DNA from: Neobacillus rhizosphaerae
GTDB taxonomy: Bacteria > Bacillota > Bacilli > Bacillales > Cytobacillaceae
Reading direction: 5' to 3'
NCBI RefSeq assembly: GCF_937468385.1
Contig: NZ_CALBWS010000001.1
Coordinates: 372,001-436,000, forward strand
Length of the DNA: 64,000 nucleotides
The notes beneath the pieces are model-generated. The model was not told the origin of the DNA, did no database searches, and worked only from the letters and a program-made list of their open reading frames with translations. Below are positions 27,752 through 40,009 of the stretch, piece after piece; the stretch's first letter is position 1, and every line of letters begins with the position of its first letter. A program made the position numbers and the translations under genes.

Positions 27752-30700
27752 TTAGAACAACGAAAGTTGATTTTGCTCTGGAAGGGATTTTAGACAGCCT
27801 TGTTTGTCTAAATATTCAAGAATGGTCTTAGATACCTTCCCCCGCTGCTGCAAGTCTTCTTTCGATAAAAATTCTCTACCTTCTCTAGCCTTAACGATAT
27901 TAAACGCAGCGTTTGTTCCTAGACCAGGTATCGAATTAAAAGGTGGAATTAATGAATTTCCATCAATAATAAATTCTGATGCATCGGATTTATATAAATC
28001 ATAATTTTGGAAAGAAAAGCCTCTTTCAGTCATTTCAAGTGCTAGCTCCAAAACGGTTAGCAGGTTTTTCTCTTTATTTGAAGCCTCTAAACCCTTTGCA
28101 TTTATTTCTTCAATTTTTGCCCGAATAGCCTCTGAACCACGCGACATCGCTTCAATGTCAAAATCCTCTGCTCTGACAGTAAAGTAGGCAGCATAATATA
28201 GCAGTGGCAGATGGACCTTAAAATAGGCAATTCGAACCGCCATTAATACATACGCTGCAGCGTGTGCCTTAGGAAACATGTATTTAATCTTTTTGCAGGA
28301 ATCGATGTACCATTCCGGTACTTCGTTTTTTCGCATTTCCGCTTCCATTTCTTCGCTTAAGCCTTTTCCTTTACGGACGGATTCCATAATTTTGAAAGCA
28401 AACGATGGATCCAGCCCCTGATAGATCAGGTAAACCATGATATCATCACGGCAGCCAATTACTTCACTTAAGTTACATGTTTGATTATGAATTAACTCTT
28501 GCGCATTTCCAAGCCAAACGTCGGTGCCATGTGACAGCCCAGAAATCTGAACGAGCTCTGAGAAGGTAGTTGGTTTCGTATCTTCAAGCATCTGCCTTAC
28601 GAATCTGGTTCCAAACTCTGGTATCCCTAGAGTCCCGGTTTTACACATGATTTGTTCTTCTGTTACCCCTAATGATTCGGTGTTGCTAAAGATTTTCATC
28701 ACTTCTGGGTCATCGGTTGGGATGGTTTTCGGGTCCATACCACTCAGATCCTGAAGCATTCTGATAACTGTCGGATCATCGTGACCAAGGATATCTAGTT
28801 TTAATACGTTATCATGGATGGAATGGAAATCAAAATGTGTTGTCTTCCATTCAGAATTTCTATCATCAGCCGGGAATTGAATGGGTGAAAAATCATAAAC
28901 ATCCATGTAATCAGGGATAACAATAATTCCACCAGGGTGCTGTCCCGTCGTTCTTTTTACCCCGGTACAGCCGGAAGCAAGTCGTTCCACTTCTGCATTA
29001 CGCATCTGTAAATTGTTTTCTTGTTGATAGGCTTTTACATAACCAAACGCTGTTTTATCTGCAACCGTACCAATTGTCCCTGCACGGAATACATTATCTT
29101 CACCAAACAGGACCTTCGTATAGTTATGAGCACGCGGTTGATACTCACCCGAAAAGTTTAAATCGATATCGGGAACTTTATCTCCCTTAAAGCCGAGGAA
29201 CGTTTCGAATGGGATATCATGTCCGTCCTTGCGGTATTTATCTCCGCAATGTGGGCAATCTTTATCAGGTAAATCAAAACCAGAACCAACAGATCCATCA
29301 TTAAAAAACTCTGAATGCTTACAGCTTGGGCACACATAATGTGGTGGCAGTGGATTTACTTCTGTTATCTCGGTCATTGTTGCAACAAGGGATGAACCGA
29401 CAGATCCACGTGAGCCTACAAGGTAACCATCATCAAGTGACTTTTTAACAAGCTTATGAGAGATTAAATATATGACGGCAAATCCATGTCCGATAATACT
29501 TTTTAATTCCTTTTCAAGCCTTGCTTCAACAATTTCAGGGAGTGGGTCACCGTAGATTTTGCGTGCCATCTCATAGCTCATTTCACGCATTTCTTCATCC
29601 GCGCCTTCAATTCTTGGAGTATATAAATCATCTTTTATCGGTTTTATGACCTCAATCATATCGGCAATTTTATTCGAGTTTGTGACGACAATTTCCTTTG
29701 CCTTTTCTTTACCTAAAAACGAGAAGGAATCAAGCATTTCGTTGGTTGTTCGAAAATGGACATCAGGAAGCTCGTGCCGATTCAGCGGGTTAGCGCCGCC
29801 TTGTGAGCTGATTAATATTTTGCGATAAATTTTGTCGTTTTCATTTAAATAATGAACATTTCCCGTTGCCACTACTGGAAGTCCTAATTTATCGCCTAGT
29901 GCAACTATTTTCGTAATAATATCTTCCATAGCCTTTTCATCACGGACCAATTCCATTTCAATCAACGGTGCATTTATTTCCTTAGGCATTACCTCAAGAT
30001 AATCATAAAAATGGGCATGGGCTTCTACTTCCTCAGGAGACTTTTGCATCATCCCTTCGAATACTTCACCTTTATTACAGCCAGATCCCACTAAGATTCC
30101 TTCACGATATTTTTGTAAGACCGACCTAGGAATTCTTGGAACTCTGTAAAAATACTCAATGTGAGAAATCGAAACGAGTTTAAATAAGTTCTTTAACCCA
30201 GCTTCAGTTTGTGCTAAAAGTGTGCAATGATATGGACGAGCACGTTGATAGGCATTTCCTTTTCCCATGTTGTTATTAAATTCGTCATGGTACTCTATCC
30301 CCTTTTCAAGGGCATCTTTTAACATCTTTAACAATAAATATCCGGTTGCTTCTGCATCATATATTGCCCGATGGTGTTGGGTTAGTTCAATGTCAAATTT
30401 CTTTGTTAAAGTATTTAAGCGGTGGTTTTTCAGCTCTGGATAAAGAAATCGGCCGAGTTCAAGTGTATCAATGACTGGGTTTTTCGCTTTTTCCAATCCG
30501 ATTTTTTTATAACCGACATTGAGGAATCCCATATCGAAGGAAGCATTATGGGCGACTAAAACCGCATCCTCCGCCCAGTCATAAAACCTTCTGAGGACTT
30601 CTTCCACTTCAGGTGCATTTTGCACCATATCATCAGTAATACCTGTCAAATTTATGGTTGTTGCAGATAAACGATGATGTGGGTTAGCAAAGGATTCAAA

Positions 30701-32077
30701 CCGGTCAATGATCTCCCCTTCCTTCACCTTCACAGCAGCTAGCTCGATAATCGTATTATAAACAGCTGAAAGACCTGTGGTTTCAACGTCAAAAACGACA
30801 TAGGTATCTTCTACTAATAACCGGTGAGCGTCATTGTAGGCAATGGGTACACCATCATCGACTAAATTAACTTCAACTCCATATAGAATCTTAACATCAT
30901 TTTTCTTTCCTGCTCCATATGCCTCGGGAAAAGATTGGGCAATAGCATGGTCGGTTACGGCAATAGCTTTATGACCCCATTTTTTCGCTTGAGCAATTAG
31001 GGCACTTACTGGTGTTACAGCATCCATCTGACTCATAGGAGTATGAAGGTGAAGTTCAACACGTTTTTCATCTTCTGCTGCGGTATCCTTGCGGCCAATT
31101 GGCTTGAATTCATTAATATCATTGCCAATCATGACAAGGTCACGAACAAAGGTATCGTTTTGAATGCTTCCACGGACCCTTACCCACATTCCTTTTTTCA
31201 CATGCTGGAACAGGGCAGCATCCTCTTTATCACGAGAAAACATTTTTACCATGATAGAGCTTGTGTAATCAGTAATCTTAAAAGTTAAAAGGGAACGCCC
31301 GCTTCTTAACTCCCGTATATCTGCATCGAAAATGTAACCTTCAACTACTACTCTTCTCTCTTCATCGACGATATCAATTAGACTGCGCAGGTCACTATCA
31401 TCTTTAATGGTTAATCCAATCGATAACGGACCAACAGGACCATCTCCTGCAGCTTGTTCCTTTTCAGCTTCCTTCTTTTGCATCTCAACCATTGCCAACA
31501 GGGCACGTTCCTGATCTTCCTTTTGCTTAGCAAGTAAAAATTGTTGATATTCCTCATTTTTTTCATCAGTCTTTATGTCTGTCTCGATTGCCAATAGCGG
31601 AAAACCTATGGATTGAAATACCTCACCAATTACTGGGCCGTATTTACGTTTTAGCGCCAGCCCTTCTGCCTCATTTCTTACGGAAATCGTTAACTTATTC
31701 CCGCTAACTTCTGGTAATTGCTCATTTAATAGCTTCAAAAGCGGCGGAGATATTCCATCAATTTGCTGAATGGAGTAACTCCAATATTCTTGGATTAATT
31801 CCGGTGTAAATAATTGATTGGATACTTGGATACTGTAAGAAATTGCTGCGATATTCGAAAATGTTCTCTCTAACTGAGTTGTAAATCGGAGATAAACATT
31901 GTAAGGAAGGATTTTTTCAAATAAGAATTGAAAATTCCACTTTCTAGCTTTCTTTTCAACTAATAATCGTTCAATTTGCGCATTGTTGAAATGCACTACT
32001 ACAGCATCCTCTACCAATTGCAGCTGCTGGAGCAAGAGTTGGAATCGCTCTTTATTGCCTAGGGCAGGTTCGCTCAT
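27752..32077 (-). CDS. polC: DNA polymerase III alpha subunit, PolC type
   Basis: 1441 residues (B. subtilis: 1437). Order of domains: N-terminal domain, OB fold (about 235-320), PHP domain ([15 protein letters not shown]), the inserted 3'-5' proofreading exonuclease ([41 protein letters not shown]), the rest of PHP, then the polymerase core ([14 protein letters not shown], zinc-type CPSC...[15 protein letters not shown]). It is the replicative polymerase of low-GC Gram-positives. In most Bacillus proS lies between rasP and polC; here that gap is only 164 bases. Confidence 0.97.
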   Translation of the reverse strand: MSEPALGNKERFQLLLQQLQLVEDAVVVHFNNAQIERLLVEKKARKWNFQFLFEKILPYNVYLRFTTQLERTFSNIAAISYSIQVSNQLFTPELIQEYWSYSIQQIDGISPPLLKLLNEQLPEVSGNKLTISVRNEAEGLALKRKYGPVIGEVFQSIGFPLLAIETDIKTDEKNEEYQQFLLAKQKEDQERALLAMVEMQKKEAEKEQAAGDGPVGPLSIGLTIKDDSDLRSLIDIVDEERRVVVEGYIFDADIRELRSGRSLLTFKITDYTSSIMVKMFSRDKEDAALFQHVKKGMWVRVRGSIQNDTFVRDLVMIGNDINEFKPIGRKDTAAEDEKRVELHLHTPMSQMDAVTPVSALIAQAKKWGHKAIAVTDHAIAQSFPEAYGAGKKNDVKILYGVEVNLVDDGVPIAYNDAHRLLVEDTYVVFDVETTGLSAVYNTIIELAAVKVKEGEIIDRFESFANPHHRLSATTINLTGITDDMVQNAPEVEEVLRRFYDWAEDAVLVAHNASFDMGFLNVGYKKIGLEKAKNPVIDTLELGRFLYPELKNHRLNTLTKKFDIELTQHHRAIYDAEATGYLLLKMLKDALEKGIEYHDEFNNNMGKGNAYQRARPYHCTLLAQTEAGLKNLFKLVSISHIEYFYRVPRIPRSVLQKYREGILVGSGCNKGEVFEGMMQKSPEEVEAHAHFYDYLEVMPKEINAPLIEMELVRDEKAMEDIITKIVALGDKLGLPVVATGNVHYLNENDKIYRKILISSQGGANPLNRHELPDVHFRTTNEMLDSFSFLGKEKAKEIVVTNSNKIADMIEVIKPIKDDLYTPRIEGADEEMREMSYEMARKIYGDPLPEIVEARLEKELKSIIGHGFAVIYLISHKLVKKSLDDGYLVGSRGSVGSSLVATMTEITEVNPLPPHYVCPSCKHSEFFNDGSVGSGFDLPDKDCPHCGDKYRKDGHDIPFETFLGFKGDKVPDIDLNFSGEYQPRAHNYTKVLFGEDNVFRAGTIGTVADKTAFGYVKAYQQENNLQMRNAEVERLASGCTGVKRTTGQHPGGIIVIPDYMDVYDFSPIQFPADDRNSEWKTTHFDFHSIHDNVLKLDILGHDDPTVIRMLQDLSGMDPKTIPTDDPEVMKIFSNTESLGVTEEQIMCKTGTLGIPEFGTRFVRQMLEDTKPTTFSELVQISGLSHGTDVWLGNAQELIHNQTCNLSEVIGCRDDIMVYLIYQGLDPSFAFKIMESVRKGKGLSEEMEAEMRKNEVPEWYIDSCKKIKYMFPKAHAAAYVLMAVRIAYFKVHLPLLYYAAYFTVRAEDFDIEAMSRGSEAIRAKIEEINAKGLEASNKEKNLLTVLELALEMTERGFSFQNYDLYKSDASEFIIDGNSLIPPFNSIPGLGTNAAFNIVKAREGREFLSKEDLQQRGKVSKTILEYLDKQGCLKSLPEQNQLSLF

Positions 32078-32209
32078 CGTCTCTCTCCCATCTATATAAA
32101 ATCAAAAATTTTTTATCTATGTCAAAAAATAATTATACCATATGACCCGAGATGATTCGGCTTTATTCGACAGAAATCTTTATCCATTTTTGAAACTAAT
32201 TCAGTAAAA

Positions 32210-32238
32210 ACAAAAAGAGACCGCAATCACGGTCTCTC
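32210..32238 (-). terminator. Terminator after rasP
   Basis: AGAGACCG (32216-32223) pairs with CGGTCTCT (32230-32237); on the minus strand TTTTTGTTTTT follows. It sits immediately past the rasP stop, where proS would normally begin. Confidence 0.8.
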
Positions 32239-32241
32239 TCC

Positions 32242-33504
32242 TCATTTCAAGAAGAATCTCTGAATATCATTCCAGGTTACAACGAGCATCAGTAACATCA
32301 GAAGGGCGAATCCAATAAAATGGACCATTCCTTCCTTCTGGCGATCAATTGGCTTTCCTCTTACTGCTTCAACTGCAAAAAACATTAATCGACCACCATC
32401 AAGCGCTGGAATTGGTAATAAATTCATGATCCCTAAGTTAATACTTAAAATCCCTGCCCATTTCATTAAGTAATAAATTCCTGATTTGGCAACTTCAGCA
32501 GTTGAATTGTAAATTCCAACAGGACCGGATAACGCATCAATTGAAAACTGTCCGGTAACAAGCTTGCCAACCATTACAAATATTTGCTTTGTCCAGAAAT
32601 AGGTTTCTGTGAAACCAGATTTAACTGCTTGGACTGGTGATTTTTCAACAGGACTGTAAACACCGATGATTCCCATTTTCTTACCATCAACTGTTTTTTC
32701 AAGCGGTGTTACTGGGATTTCCTTTTCTTTGTTATCACGAACCACCGAAAAATTAAGTTTTTCATTTGGGTTTTTTCGAATGATTTCAACAACATCAGAC
32801 CAGTTCGAAATTTCCGAACCATTAATACTCTGAACGATATCACCCTTTTTTAAACCAGCGACTTTTGCAGCACCATCAGGAGTAATTTCACCCAGTTTCG
32901 GTTCATTTGAAGGCACACCCTGTAAAAGGGCAATGATTAGAAATAAAACAAAAGCAAGCACAAAGTTCATCATTGGTCCGGCAAAAATGGCCATGAATCT
33001 TTGTGGTAATGTCTTGGAGCCAAATTGACGGTCAATTGGGGCAATTTGTGATTCAACCCCATTTTCAATGATGACTGCCTTTGGATTTATAGAAAATGTT
33101 CGTAAGTTTTCATTTTCATCTTCTGGAAATCCCTTAATGACTAATTCCTGTTCAATATCAGCATACTCCACTTCAACAATTCGACAGTTTGGATATTTTT
33201 CTTTATTATTTAGGATTATTTTGTCTACTTTATCTTCCTTATCAAGTAAAAGTCCAATTCGATATCCTGGCTTAATTTCAACCATCTCTGGATCTTCGCC
33301 TGCCATTCGGACAAATCCACCAATTGGTAATAAGCGAATGGTATAGGTAGTTTCTCCTTTTTTATGAGTAAACACTTTAGGACCCATACCGATAGCAAAC
33401 TCGCGGCAGAGGATTCCTGCCCTTTTTGCGAAGATGAAATGTCCTAATTCATGGAAGAAGACGAGTGCGCCAAAAATGACAATAAAGGCTATAACTGTAC
33501 TCAA
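32242..33504 (-). CDS. rasP: Site-2 membrane metalloprotease RasP/RseP
   Basis: 420 residues from a TTG at 33504, chosen because AAAGGTGG lies 7 bases upstream; a GTG four codons earlier has no spacing to that site. The first membrane helix holds the zinc motif FFHELGHFIFAKRAG. A PDZ domain lies near residues 205-275 (VAGLKKGDIVQSINGSEI), and the C-terminal helices hold the third zinc ligand (MNLLPIPALDGGRLMFF). It performs intramembrane cleavage of RsiW-type anti-sigma factors and of signal-peptide remnants. It follows dxr. Confidence 0.92.
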   Translation of the reverse strand: MSTVIAFIVIFGALVFFHELGHFIFAKRAGILCREFAIGMGPKVFTHKKGETTYTIRLLPIGGFVRMAGEDPEMVEIKPGYRIGLLLDKEDKVDKIILNNKEKYPNCRIVEVEYADIEQELVIKGFPEDENENLRTFSINPKAVIIENGVESQIAPIDRQFGSKTLPQRFMAIFAGPMMNFVLAFVLFLIIALLQGVPSNEPKLGEITPDGAAKVAGLKKGDIVQSINGSEISNWSDVVEIIRKNPNEKLNFSVVRDNKEKEIPVTPLEKTVDGKKMGIIGVYSPVEKSPVQAVKSGFTETYFWTKQIFVMVGKLVTGQFSIDALSGPVGIYNSTAEVAKSGIYYLMKWAGILSINLGIMNLLPIPALDGGRLMFFAVEAVRGKPIDRQKEGMVHFIGFALLMLLMLVVTWNDIQRFFLK

Positions 33505-33595
33505 AAATAAAACCACCTTTTTTTAAGATAGGAAAAATCTCCTTAACTTCGATACTTGTCTTGCGAACGGGCCAAAATCGAACGCTTCTGCTTAT

Positions 33596-34738
33596 TTATA
33601 GAAGTGAATGTACATACTGTCTCGTTTCTTTATCTACCTCTTGAATTGTTGCTAAGCTAGGGTGCTCCATTGTTTGATGGGTATTTAGTGCCTTCTCAAT
33701 CAAATCTTCAATTTGAAGGAAACGAATTTTCCCCGCCAAAAATGCCGCTACTGCAGCCTCGTTGGCAGCATTCAATACAGTTGGCATTGTCCCGCCTTTT
33801 TCCCCCGCCCAGTAAGCAAAGTGCAGACACCGAAACCTTTCAACATCCATTTCCTGAAAATTTAATTTTCCAATACTCGCCAAATCCAAACGATTTGCAG
33901 CTAAACGCGGCAGGCGATCAGGATAGGTAAGGGCATATTGGATTGGGACTCTCATATCCGGTGATCCAAGTTGAGCAATGATACTGCTGTCATGAAATTC
34001 AACCATCGAATGAATGATACTTTCCTTATGGAGCAGTACATCAATTTTTTTATAAGGCATGTTAAACAACCAATGGGCCTCAATCACTTCCAACCCTTTA
34101 TTCATCATTGTAGCTGAATCAACCGTGATTTTAGCTCCCATTGACCAATTAGGGTGGTTTAGCGCCTCTTCGACAGTAACATTTTCTAACTCCTTACGAG
34201 AGCGTTCACGAAAGCTTCCGCCAGATGCTGTTAGAATTAAGCGTTCAATATTTTTTTCCTTTTCCCCTTGCAGCGCCTGAAAAATGGCAGAATGCTCACT
34301 ATCTACTGGCAGCAGAGAAACATGATTCCTTTTGGCTGCCTCCATGACTAAATGGCCTGCGGTAACGAGTGTCTCTTTATTGGCAATGGCAATTATCTTC
34401 CCACATTCAATCGCTTGTAATGTAGAATTTAGCCCAACACTTCCCAAAACTGCATTGACAAGAATGTCCGTTTTTTCATAAACCGCTATTTCAACTAATC
34501 CATCCTCACCATAAGTGAACTTAGTAGTCGGAAATTCGGCTTTTAATGTATTACAATCACTTTTCGTTTGTACAGATACAAACTCCGGCTGAAATTCAAC
34601 AATCAATTTCCGAGCCAAATCGATATTTTTACCAACTGAAAATGCAGCTACTTTAAATTCTGTAGGATGTTCGCGAATAATATCTAACGTTTGCGTGCCA
34701 ATTGAACCCGTGGCACCTAATAAACTAATGACTTTCAA
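33596..34738 (-). CDS. dxr: 1-deoxy-D-xylulose 5-phosphate reductoisomerase
   Basis: 380 residues from the TTG at 34738 (AGGAG nine bases upstream; a TTG three codons earlier touches the binding site). The NADPH loop [17 protein letters not shown] opens the protein. Metal and substrate motifs follow: [30 protein letters not shown] and NMGLEV-like [15 protein letters not shown]. It makes MEP, the second step of the non-mevalonate isoprenoid pathway; the product line feeds uppS in the same cluster. Confidence 0.95.
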   Translation of the reverse strand: MKVISLLGATGSIGTQTLDIIREHPTEFKVAAFSVGKNIDLARKLIVEFQPEFVSVQTKSDCNTLKAEFPTTKFTYGEDGLVEIAVYEKTDILVNAVLGSVGLNSTLQAIECGKIIAIANKETLVTAGHLVMEAAKRNHVSLLPVDSEHSAIFQALQGEKEKNIERLILTASGGSFRERSRKELENVTVEEALNHPNWSMGAKITVDSATMMNKGLEVIEAHWLFNMPYKKIDVLLHKESIIHSMVEFHDSSIIAQLGSPDMRVPIQYALTYPDRLPRLAANRLDLASIGKLNFQEMDVERFRCLHFAYWAGEKGGTMPTVLNAANEAAVAAFLAGKIRFLQIEDLIEKALNTHQTMEHPSLATIQEVDKETRQYVHSLL

Positions 34739-34754
34739 TAATTTCAACTCCTAA

Positions 34755-34777
34755 AAAGAAAAGCGCAAGCGCTTTTT
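34755..34777 (-). terminator. Hairpin at the cdsA/dxr junction
   Basis: AAAAGCGC-AA-GCGCTTTT (34759-34776) overlaps the cdsA stop and is followed on the minus strand by TTCTTTTTAG, which runs into the dxr ribosome binding site. It looks like a weak terminator or attenuator, and its sequence resembles one end of the dispersed repeat at 53974-54021. Confidence 0.55.
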
Positions 34778-35558
34778 ACCAAAGGTGGAAAAGATGTAAT
34801 ATGGGCCAAACAAATATTAGGCTATCAAAGCGGTCAAGGATTCCTCCGTGACCTGGTAAAATTTTACCCGAGTCTTTTACATTAAAATGACGCTTAAATG
34901 CAGATTCAACAAGATCACCAATTTGTCCAAAAACAGACAATACAACAGTAATTCCGATGATTGAGCCTTTTATATCCGTGAATAATACAAATAAAATGGC
35001 AACAATTACGGCACAAACAACACCGCCTAATGATCCTTCAATGGTTTTATTGGGACTGATTTCAGGCCAAAGCTTTCTCTTCCCCAGTGCTTTTCCAATA
35101 AAGTATGCACCTGAATCTGTCGCCCAAATCATAAATAAGGAATATAAAATATAGACAAGTCCTCCATCCACTCTAGTTTCAAATAAAAAGTAAAAGCCTA
35201 TACCAACATAGACAGCAGACAAGAGGGAAAATGATGCATCTTCAAATGTAAAACGATTCTTAGTTATAACTGTATACGTAAATAATAAAAGGATAAATAC
35301 TATACACAGTTCTATTTTTGAATAATAAAAGGAATCCAACACGTGGTTATATTCCGCTGGGAAAAGAAGAGCCCAAAGAAACAAAACCGTTAGCAGTCCG
35401 TACCCAGAAAAGATGTTAAGATTCTTCATTTTAAATAACTCATATAGCCCAATGGTCGCTAAAAAATACGTTAATAGTACAAGTGGAAATCCACCAAAGT
35501 AAACAATTGGCAAAAACAACGCCGCAGCAACTACTCCTGTTATGACTCTTTGCTTCAT
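34776..35558 (-). CDS. cdsA: Phosphatidate cytidylyltransferase
   Basis: 260 residues from the ATG at 35558. Eight or so hydrophobic helices and the C-terminal signature (DSGAYFIGKALGKRKLWPEISPNKT with GDLVESAFKRHFNVKDSG and LPGHGGILDRFDS) define the CdsA family. It makes CDP-diacylglycerol, precursor of phosphatidylglycerol and other phospholipids, in the membrane. The start MKQRVITGVVAAAL matches the family; a TTG five codons earlier directly abuts the GAAGGTG site and is less likely. Confidence 0.93.
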   Translation of the reverse strand: MKQRVITGVVAAALFLPIVYFGGFPLVLLTYFLATIGLYELFKMKNLNIFSGYGLLTVLFLWALLFPAEYNHVLDSFYYSKIELCIVFILLLFTYTVITKNRFTFEDASFSLLSAVYVGIGFYFLFETRVDGGLVYILYSLFMIWATDSGAYFIGKALGKRKLWPEISPNKTIEGSLGGVVCAVIVAILFVLFTDIKGSIIGITVVLSVFGQIGDLVESAFKRHFNVKDSGKILPGHGGILDRFDSLIFVWPILHLFHLW

Positions 35559-35668
35559 CAGATATTTCAACACCTTCTATGTTCTATTAAAGGTTCATAC
35601 AGCTAACCCTTATTAAAAAAAGAACCATTTCTCAACCAGCCTTTATATGATAAATGCAGAACACTACA

Positions 35669-36445
35669 TTATATTCCACCATATCGACGCTGGCGTTTTT
35701 GGAATGCTTCAATCGCTTCTAACAAATGATCCTCACTAAAATCTGGCCATAATACATCAGAAAACCAAAACTCTGAGTAAGCCAATTGCCAAAGCATAAA
35801 ATTGCTTAAACGCATTTCACCGCTAGTTCGGATTAAAAGATCCGGGTCAGTAAAATTTGCCGTCATTAGGTAGGAGGAAAAAGCTTTTTCGTCTAGCTCT
35901 GTCTCCTTTATTATACCTTTATTGCAATCGTTTAAGACTTGTTTAACAGCATCGAGAATTTCTGATCTGCTCCCATAATTCAAGGCAAAATTTAAAACCA
36001 AGCCATTATTATTTTTGGTTTCTTCTATAGCTTTTTCTATTGCGCGAAGTGTATGTATTGGGAGCTGATCTTTGTATCCCATCATTTTCACTTGCACATT
36101 TTCCTTAATCAATTCAGGAAGGAAGGTACCTAAAAATTCATCAGGCAGCTTCATAATATATTCCACTTCATTTTTTGGTCTTTTCCAATTCTCCGTCGAA
36201 AAAGCATATAAGGTCAACGTTTTAATTCCCAGCTCATTTGCCAACTTCGTTGTTTTACGAACAACTTTCATTCCCTCATGATGGCCTGCAATACGTGGTA
36301 ATGCCCGTTTTTTAGCCCACCGCCCGTTGCCATCCATAATAATCGCCACATGCTCAGGAACAGCTGCTTTTTTTACTTGCTCTATTTTATCTCGGAGTGT
36401 GGAAGAAGTATTTTGTTTCTTCCTAAGTCTAAATTTATTTAACAT
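35669..36445 (-). CDS. uppS: Undecaprenyl diphosphate synthase (isoprenyl transferase)
   Basis: 258 residues from the ATG at 36445 with GAGGAG seven bases upstream. The cis-prenyltransferase signature HVAIIMDGNGRWAKKRALPR contains the catalytic Asp, followed by GHHEGMKVVR, YAFSTENWKRP and DLLIRTSGEMRLSNFMLWQLAYSE. It builds the C55 lipid carrier for peptidoglycan and teichoic acids. The usual neighbours frr and cdsA flank it. Confidence 0.95.
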   Translation of the reverse strand: MLNKFRLRKKQNTSSTLRDKIEQVKKAAVPEHVAIIMDGNGRWAKKRALPRIAGHHEGMKVVRKTTKLANELGIKTLTLYAFSTENWKRPKNEVEYIMKLPDEFLGTFLPELIKENVQVKMMGYKDQLPIHTLRAIEKAIEETKNNNGLVLNFALNYGSRSEILDAVKQVLNDCNKGIIKETELDEKAFSSYLMTANFTDPDLLIRTSGEMRLSNFMLWQLAYSEFWFSDVLWPDFSEDHLLEAIEAFQKRQRRYGGI

Positions 36446-36674
36446 AACATTGCTCCTCAATTAGTTAATCATTTCCTCCGATAATAAATCTGCATTTCAA
36501 TCGAACCCGGTGTGTTGTTATTTGAAGGATATTTCAGGGTAGCATGCTTTTATCATACCAAAAAAGCAAAAAGATATCTCTAATAAATAACTTATGTAAA
36601 ATAAACGGAATTAAGAATAATATTCAGATAACTCCAAAAACATACTCCACTGTTAATAAATCCTGAAAATAGTG

Positions 36675-36699
36675 AAAAAAACCCCCTAAAAAGAGGGTT
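36675..36699 (-). terminator. Terminator after frr
   Basis: AACCCCC/GAGGGTT arms around TAAAAA (36680-36699), followed on the minus strand by TTTTTTC. The remaining 230 bases up to uppS are AT-rich with no further feature seen. Confidence 0.7.
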
Positions 36700-36721
36700 C
36701 TTAATAGAAATAGGGGAATAT

Positions 36722-37279
36722 TTACACTTCTAAAATTTCTTTTTCTTTATCTTTCGTGATTTGATCAATTTTTTGAATAAATTCATCCGTCAGCTTTTGA
36801 ATATCATCAGAATAACCGCGAAGTGCGTCTTCAGTAATTTCACCATTTTTTTCTAGCTTTTTCAAATCATCATTGGCATCACGGCGAATATTACGGACCG
36901 CTACTTTAGCTTCCTCTGATTCTTTTTTGACTAATTTCACAAGGTCCCGACGGCGTTCTTCAGTCAGTTGTGGAATAGCAATTCTAATTATCGTCCCATC
37001 ATTACTCGGATTCAACCCTAAATCAGACTTCAAGATAGCTTTTTCAATATCTCCAAGAATCGATTTATCGTACGGTTGAATAACAAGAAGTCTAGCTTCA
37101 GGTGTGGTGATACCTGCCATTTGATTTACAGGAGTAGGTGAACCATAATAATCAACGGTAATTCTGTCTAAAAGTGAAGCACTTGCTCTTCCGGCACGAA
37201 TGCTGGCAAGCTCACGTGAATATGACTGAATCGCTTTTGTCATCCGATCTTTTGTAGTTGAAAGGACTTGTTTTGGCAT
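36722..37279 (-). CDS. frr: Ribosome recycling factor
   Basis: 185 residues, the usual length. [36 protein letters not shown] and the arginine-rich [18 protein letters not shown] are diagnostic. It splits post-termination ribosomes together with EF-G. Its ATG overlaps the pyrH stop by one base (TAATG), giving coupled translation. Confidence 0.97.
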   Translation of the reverse strand: MPKQVLSTTKDRMTKAIQSYSRELASIRAGRASASLLDRITVDYYGSPTPVNQMAGITTPEARLLVIQPYDKSILGDIEKAILKSDLGLNPSNDGTIIRIAIPQLTEERRRDLVKLVKKESEEAKVAVRNIRRDANDDLKKLEKNGEITEDALRGYSDDIQKLTDEFIQKIDQITKDKEKEILEV

Positions 37280-38004
37280 TAATTTTTCCCCCTAACAATT
37301 GTTCCTATTTTTTCACCCATTACCGCCTTTTTAATATTGCCCTGGTCCATAATCGAGAAAACAATAAGTGGAATATCATTATCCATACATAAGGAAGAGG
37401 CCGTAGAGTCCATGACTGCCAATCCTTCCTTTAGTACATCTAGGAACGATAAGTCTTCGTATTTAGTGGCATTTGCATCAATACGCGGATCTGCAGAATA
37501 TACACCATCCACATTATTTTTTGCCATTAAAATGACTTCCGCATCAATTTCTGCTGCTCTTAAAGCAGCCGTTGTATCTGTAGAAAAATAAGGATTACCT
37601 GTACCAGCCGCAAAAATTACAACCCGTTTCTTCTCTAGATGCCTTATAGCACGACGTCTAATGTATGGTTCAGCAACCTGACGCATTTCAATCGAGGTTT
37701 GCACCCGTGATTCAATTCCTAAGTGCTCCAAACTATCTTGAAGTGCTAATGAATTCATAACTGTAGCAAGCATTCCCATATAATCAGCAGTCGCTCGATC
37801 CATACCCATTTCACTGCCGATTTTCCCACGCCAGATATTGCCGCCACCGACAACGACTGCTACCTCTACGCCAAGTTCGGCTATTTCTTTTACCTGAATG
37901 GCTATCGATTTTATGACAGAAGGTTTAATACCAAAGCTCGACTCACCAGCAAGTGCTTCCCCGCTTAATTTTAAAACCACGCGTTTGTACTTAGGACCGC
38001 TCAT
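37279..38004 (-). CDS. pyrH: Uridylate kinase
   Basis: 241 residues from the ATG at 38004 (B. subtilis: 240). [14 protein letters not shown] at the start, [27 protein letters not shown] and [21 protein letters not shown] identify the hexameric bacterial UMP kinase. It makes UDP for nucleic acids and cell-wall sugars; GTP activates and UTP inhibits the family. It lies between tsf and frr as usual. Confidence 0.96.
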   Translation of the reverse strand: MSGPKYKRVVLKLSGEALAGESSFGIKPSVIKSIAIQVKEIAELGVEVAVVVGGGNIWRGKIGSEMGMDRATADYMGMLATVMNSLALQDSLEHLGIESRVQTSIEMRQVAEPYIRRRAIRHLEKKRVVIFAAGTGNPYFSTDTTAALRAAEIDAEVILMAKNNVDGVYSADPRIDANATKYEDLSFLDVLKEGLAVMDSTASSLCMDNDIPLIVFSIMDQGNIKKAVMGEKIGTIVRGKN

Positions 38005-38038
38005 ATAAACCTCCATTTTTTATGTAGATTATTACCTT

Positions 38039-38069
38039 CAAAAATAGGGAACACGCCGTGTCCCCTATT
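38039..38069 (-). terminator. Terminator after tsf
   Basis: AATAGGGAACACG (38043-38055) pairs with CGTGTCCCCTATT-type sequence to 38069 with one mismatch; TTTTTG follows on the minus strand. Confidence 0.75.
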
Positions 38070-38132
38070 CAAAACCTATTTCAGTAACATTCCCTTTTTG
38101 CTTGCTTTGTTTAAAAGCACGAGAATATTTGA

Positions 38133-39017
38133 CTATTGTTTATTAACTTGATTCATAACTTCTTCTGCGAAGTTATCTTCACGTTTTTCGATTCCTTCCC
38201 CTACTTCATAGCGGACGAATTCGCGAACTGTTGCACCTTTAGATTCAACAAACTGACGTACCTTTTGATCAGGGTTTTTAACAAAAGTCTGGTCAAGGAC
38301 ACAAACATCTTCAAAATATTTTCCAAGACGGCCTTCTACCATTTTAGCAACGATGTTTTCAGGCTTTCCTTCGTTAAGAGCTTGTTGTGTTAATACTTGA
38401 CGCTCGCGCTCAACTTCTTCTTGTGATACTTGATCACGAGAAACATATTTCGGTTTTAACGCAGCAATGTGCATAGACACATCTTTAGCCGCATCTGCTT
38501 CAGTAGTACCTTCAAGAACTGTTAACACGCTAATACGTCCACCCATATGAAGGTAGGCACCAAATGCATCATTATCAGTTTTAGACACTACTTCAAAACG
38601 ACGTAATGTAAGTTTTTCTCCAATTTTAGCAATTGCAGTATTGATATAATCTGCAACAGTTGCTCCGTTTTCAAGCGTTTGCGCTAAGGCTTCTTCAACA
38701 GTTGCTGGTTTGTTACTGAGAAGATGTGCTGCTAGTTCCTTAACAAGAGTTTGGAAACCTTCGTTTTTCGCAACGAAGTCAGTTTCTGAGTTTACTTCAA
38801 GAATAACAGCTTCGTTGCCTTCTGTTAAAATAGAAGTCAATCCTTCTGCCGCAATGCGGTCTGCTTTATTTGCTGCTTTTGCGATCCCTTTTTCACGTAA
38901 GAAATCAATGGCCTTTTCCATGTCACCATTCGTTTCTGTTAGAGCCTTTTTACAATCCATCATCCCTGCGCCAGTTTTTTCACGAAGTTCTTTAACCATT
39001 TGAGCAGTTACTGCCAT
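38133..39017 (-). CDS. tsf: Elongation factor Ts
   Basis: 294 residues. [19 protein letters not shown] at the N-terminus and [17 protein letters not shown], which contacts EF-Tu, are the two EF-Ts signatures. It exchanges GDP for GTP on EF-Tu. It follows rpsB across a hairpin terminator, the standard arrangement. Confidence 0.97.
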   Translation of the reverse strand: MAVTAQMVKELREKTGAGMMDCKKALTETNGDMEKAIDFLREKGIAKAANKADRIAAEGLTSILTEGNEAVILEVNSETDFVAKNEGFQTLVKELAAHLLSNKPATVEEALAQTLENGATVADYINTAIAKIGEKLTLRRFEVVSKTDNDAFGAYLHMGGRISVLTVLEGTTEADAAKDVSMHIAALKPKYVSRDQVSQEEVERERQVLTQQALNEGKPENIVAKMVEGRLGKYFEDVCVLDQTFVKNPDQKVRQFVESKGATVREFVRYEVGEGIEKREDNFAEEVMNQVNKQ

Positions 39018-39095
39018 AATATATATTCCTCCTTTTATTTAACTATGTACACCTATCTTAGCCAAGTACAGCTAAGATAAAACTCATATTTCTCC

Positions 39096-39135
39096 AAAAA
39101 AAGGTGATAAAGGGTCTCCCTCTTATCACCTTTTT
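39096..39135. terminator. Terminator/attenuator between rpsB and tsf
   Basis: AAAAAAAGGTGATAA (39096-39110) pairs with TTATCACCTTTTT (39123-39135). T-runs are present both ways. It sits 20 bases after the rpsB stop and would reduce read-through into tsf. Confidence 0.75.
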
Positions 39136-39154
39136 GTTTAATCCGAACATTGAA

Positions 39155-39865
<711 letters not shown>

Positions 39866-39885
39866 CTAATGGTTTGTTTTCCTCC

Positions 39886-39945
39886 GCTCAAGTCATTTTT
39901 AAACAGAACTGTTGATAACAGCACCGTCTGTTTAAATCGATGAGC
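39886..39945 (-). ncRNA. Putative S2 (rpsB) leader hairpin
   Basis: A long stem-loop: GCTCA (39886-39890) with TGAGC (39941-39945), TTTAAACAGA (39898-39907) with TCTGTTTAAA (39927-39936), and inside it CTGTT-GAT-AACAG. It lies 33 bases before the rpsB start. Position and stability suggest feedback control by S2; this is inference. Confidence 0.55.
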
Positions 39946-40009
39946 GTGTGTATTAACACCATGAAATAATATAGCACAAGTGCTTTAAACAATCAAGGTG
40001 AACTTATAC

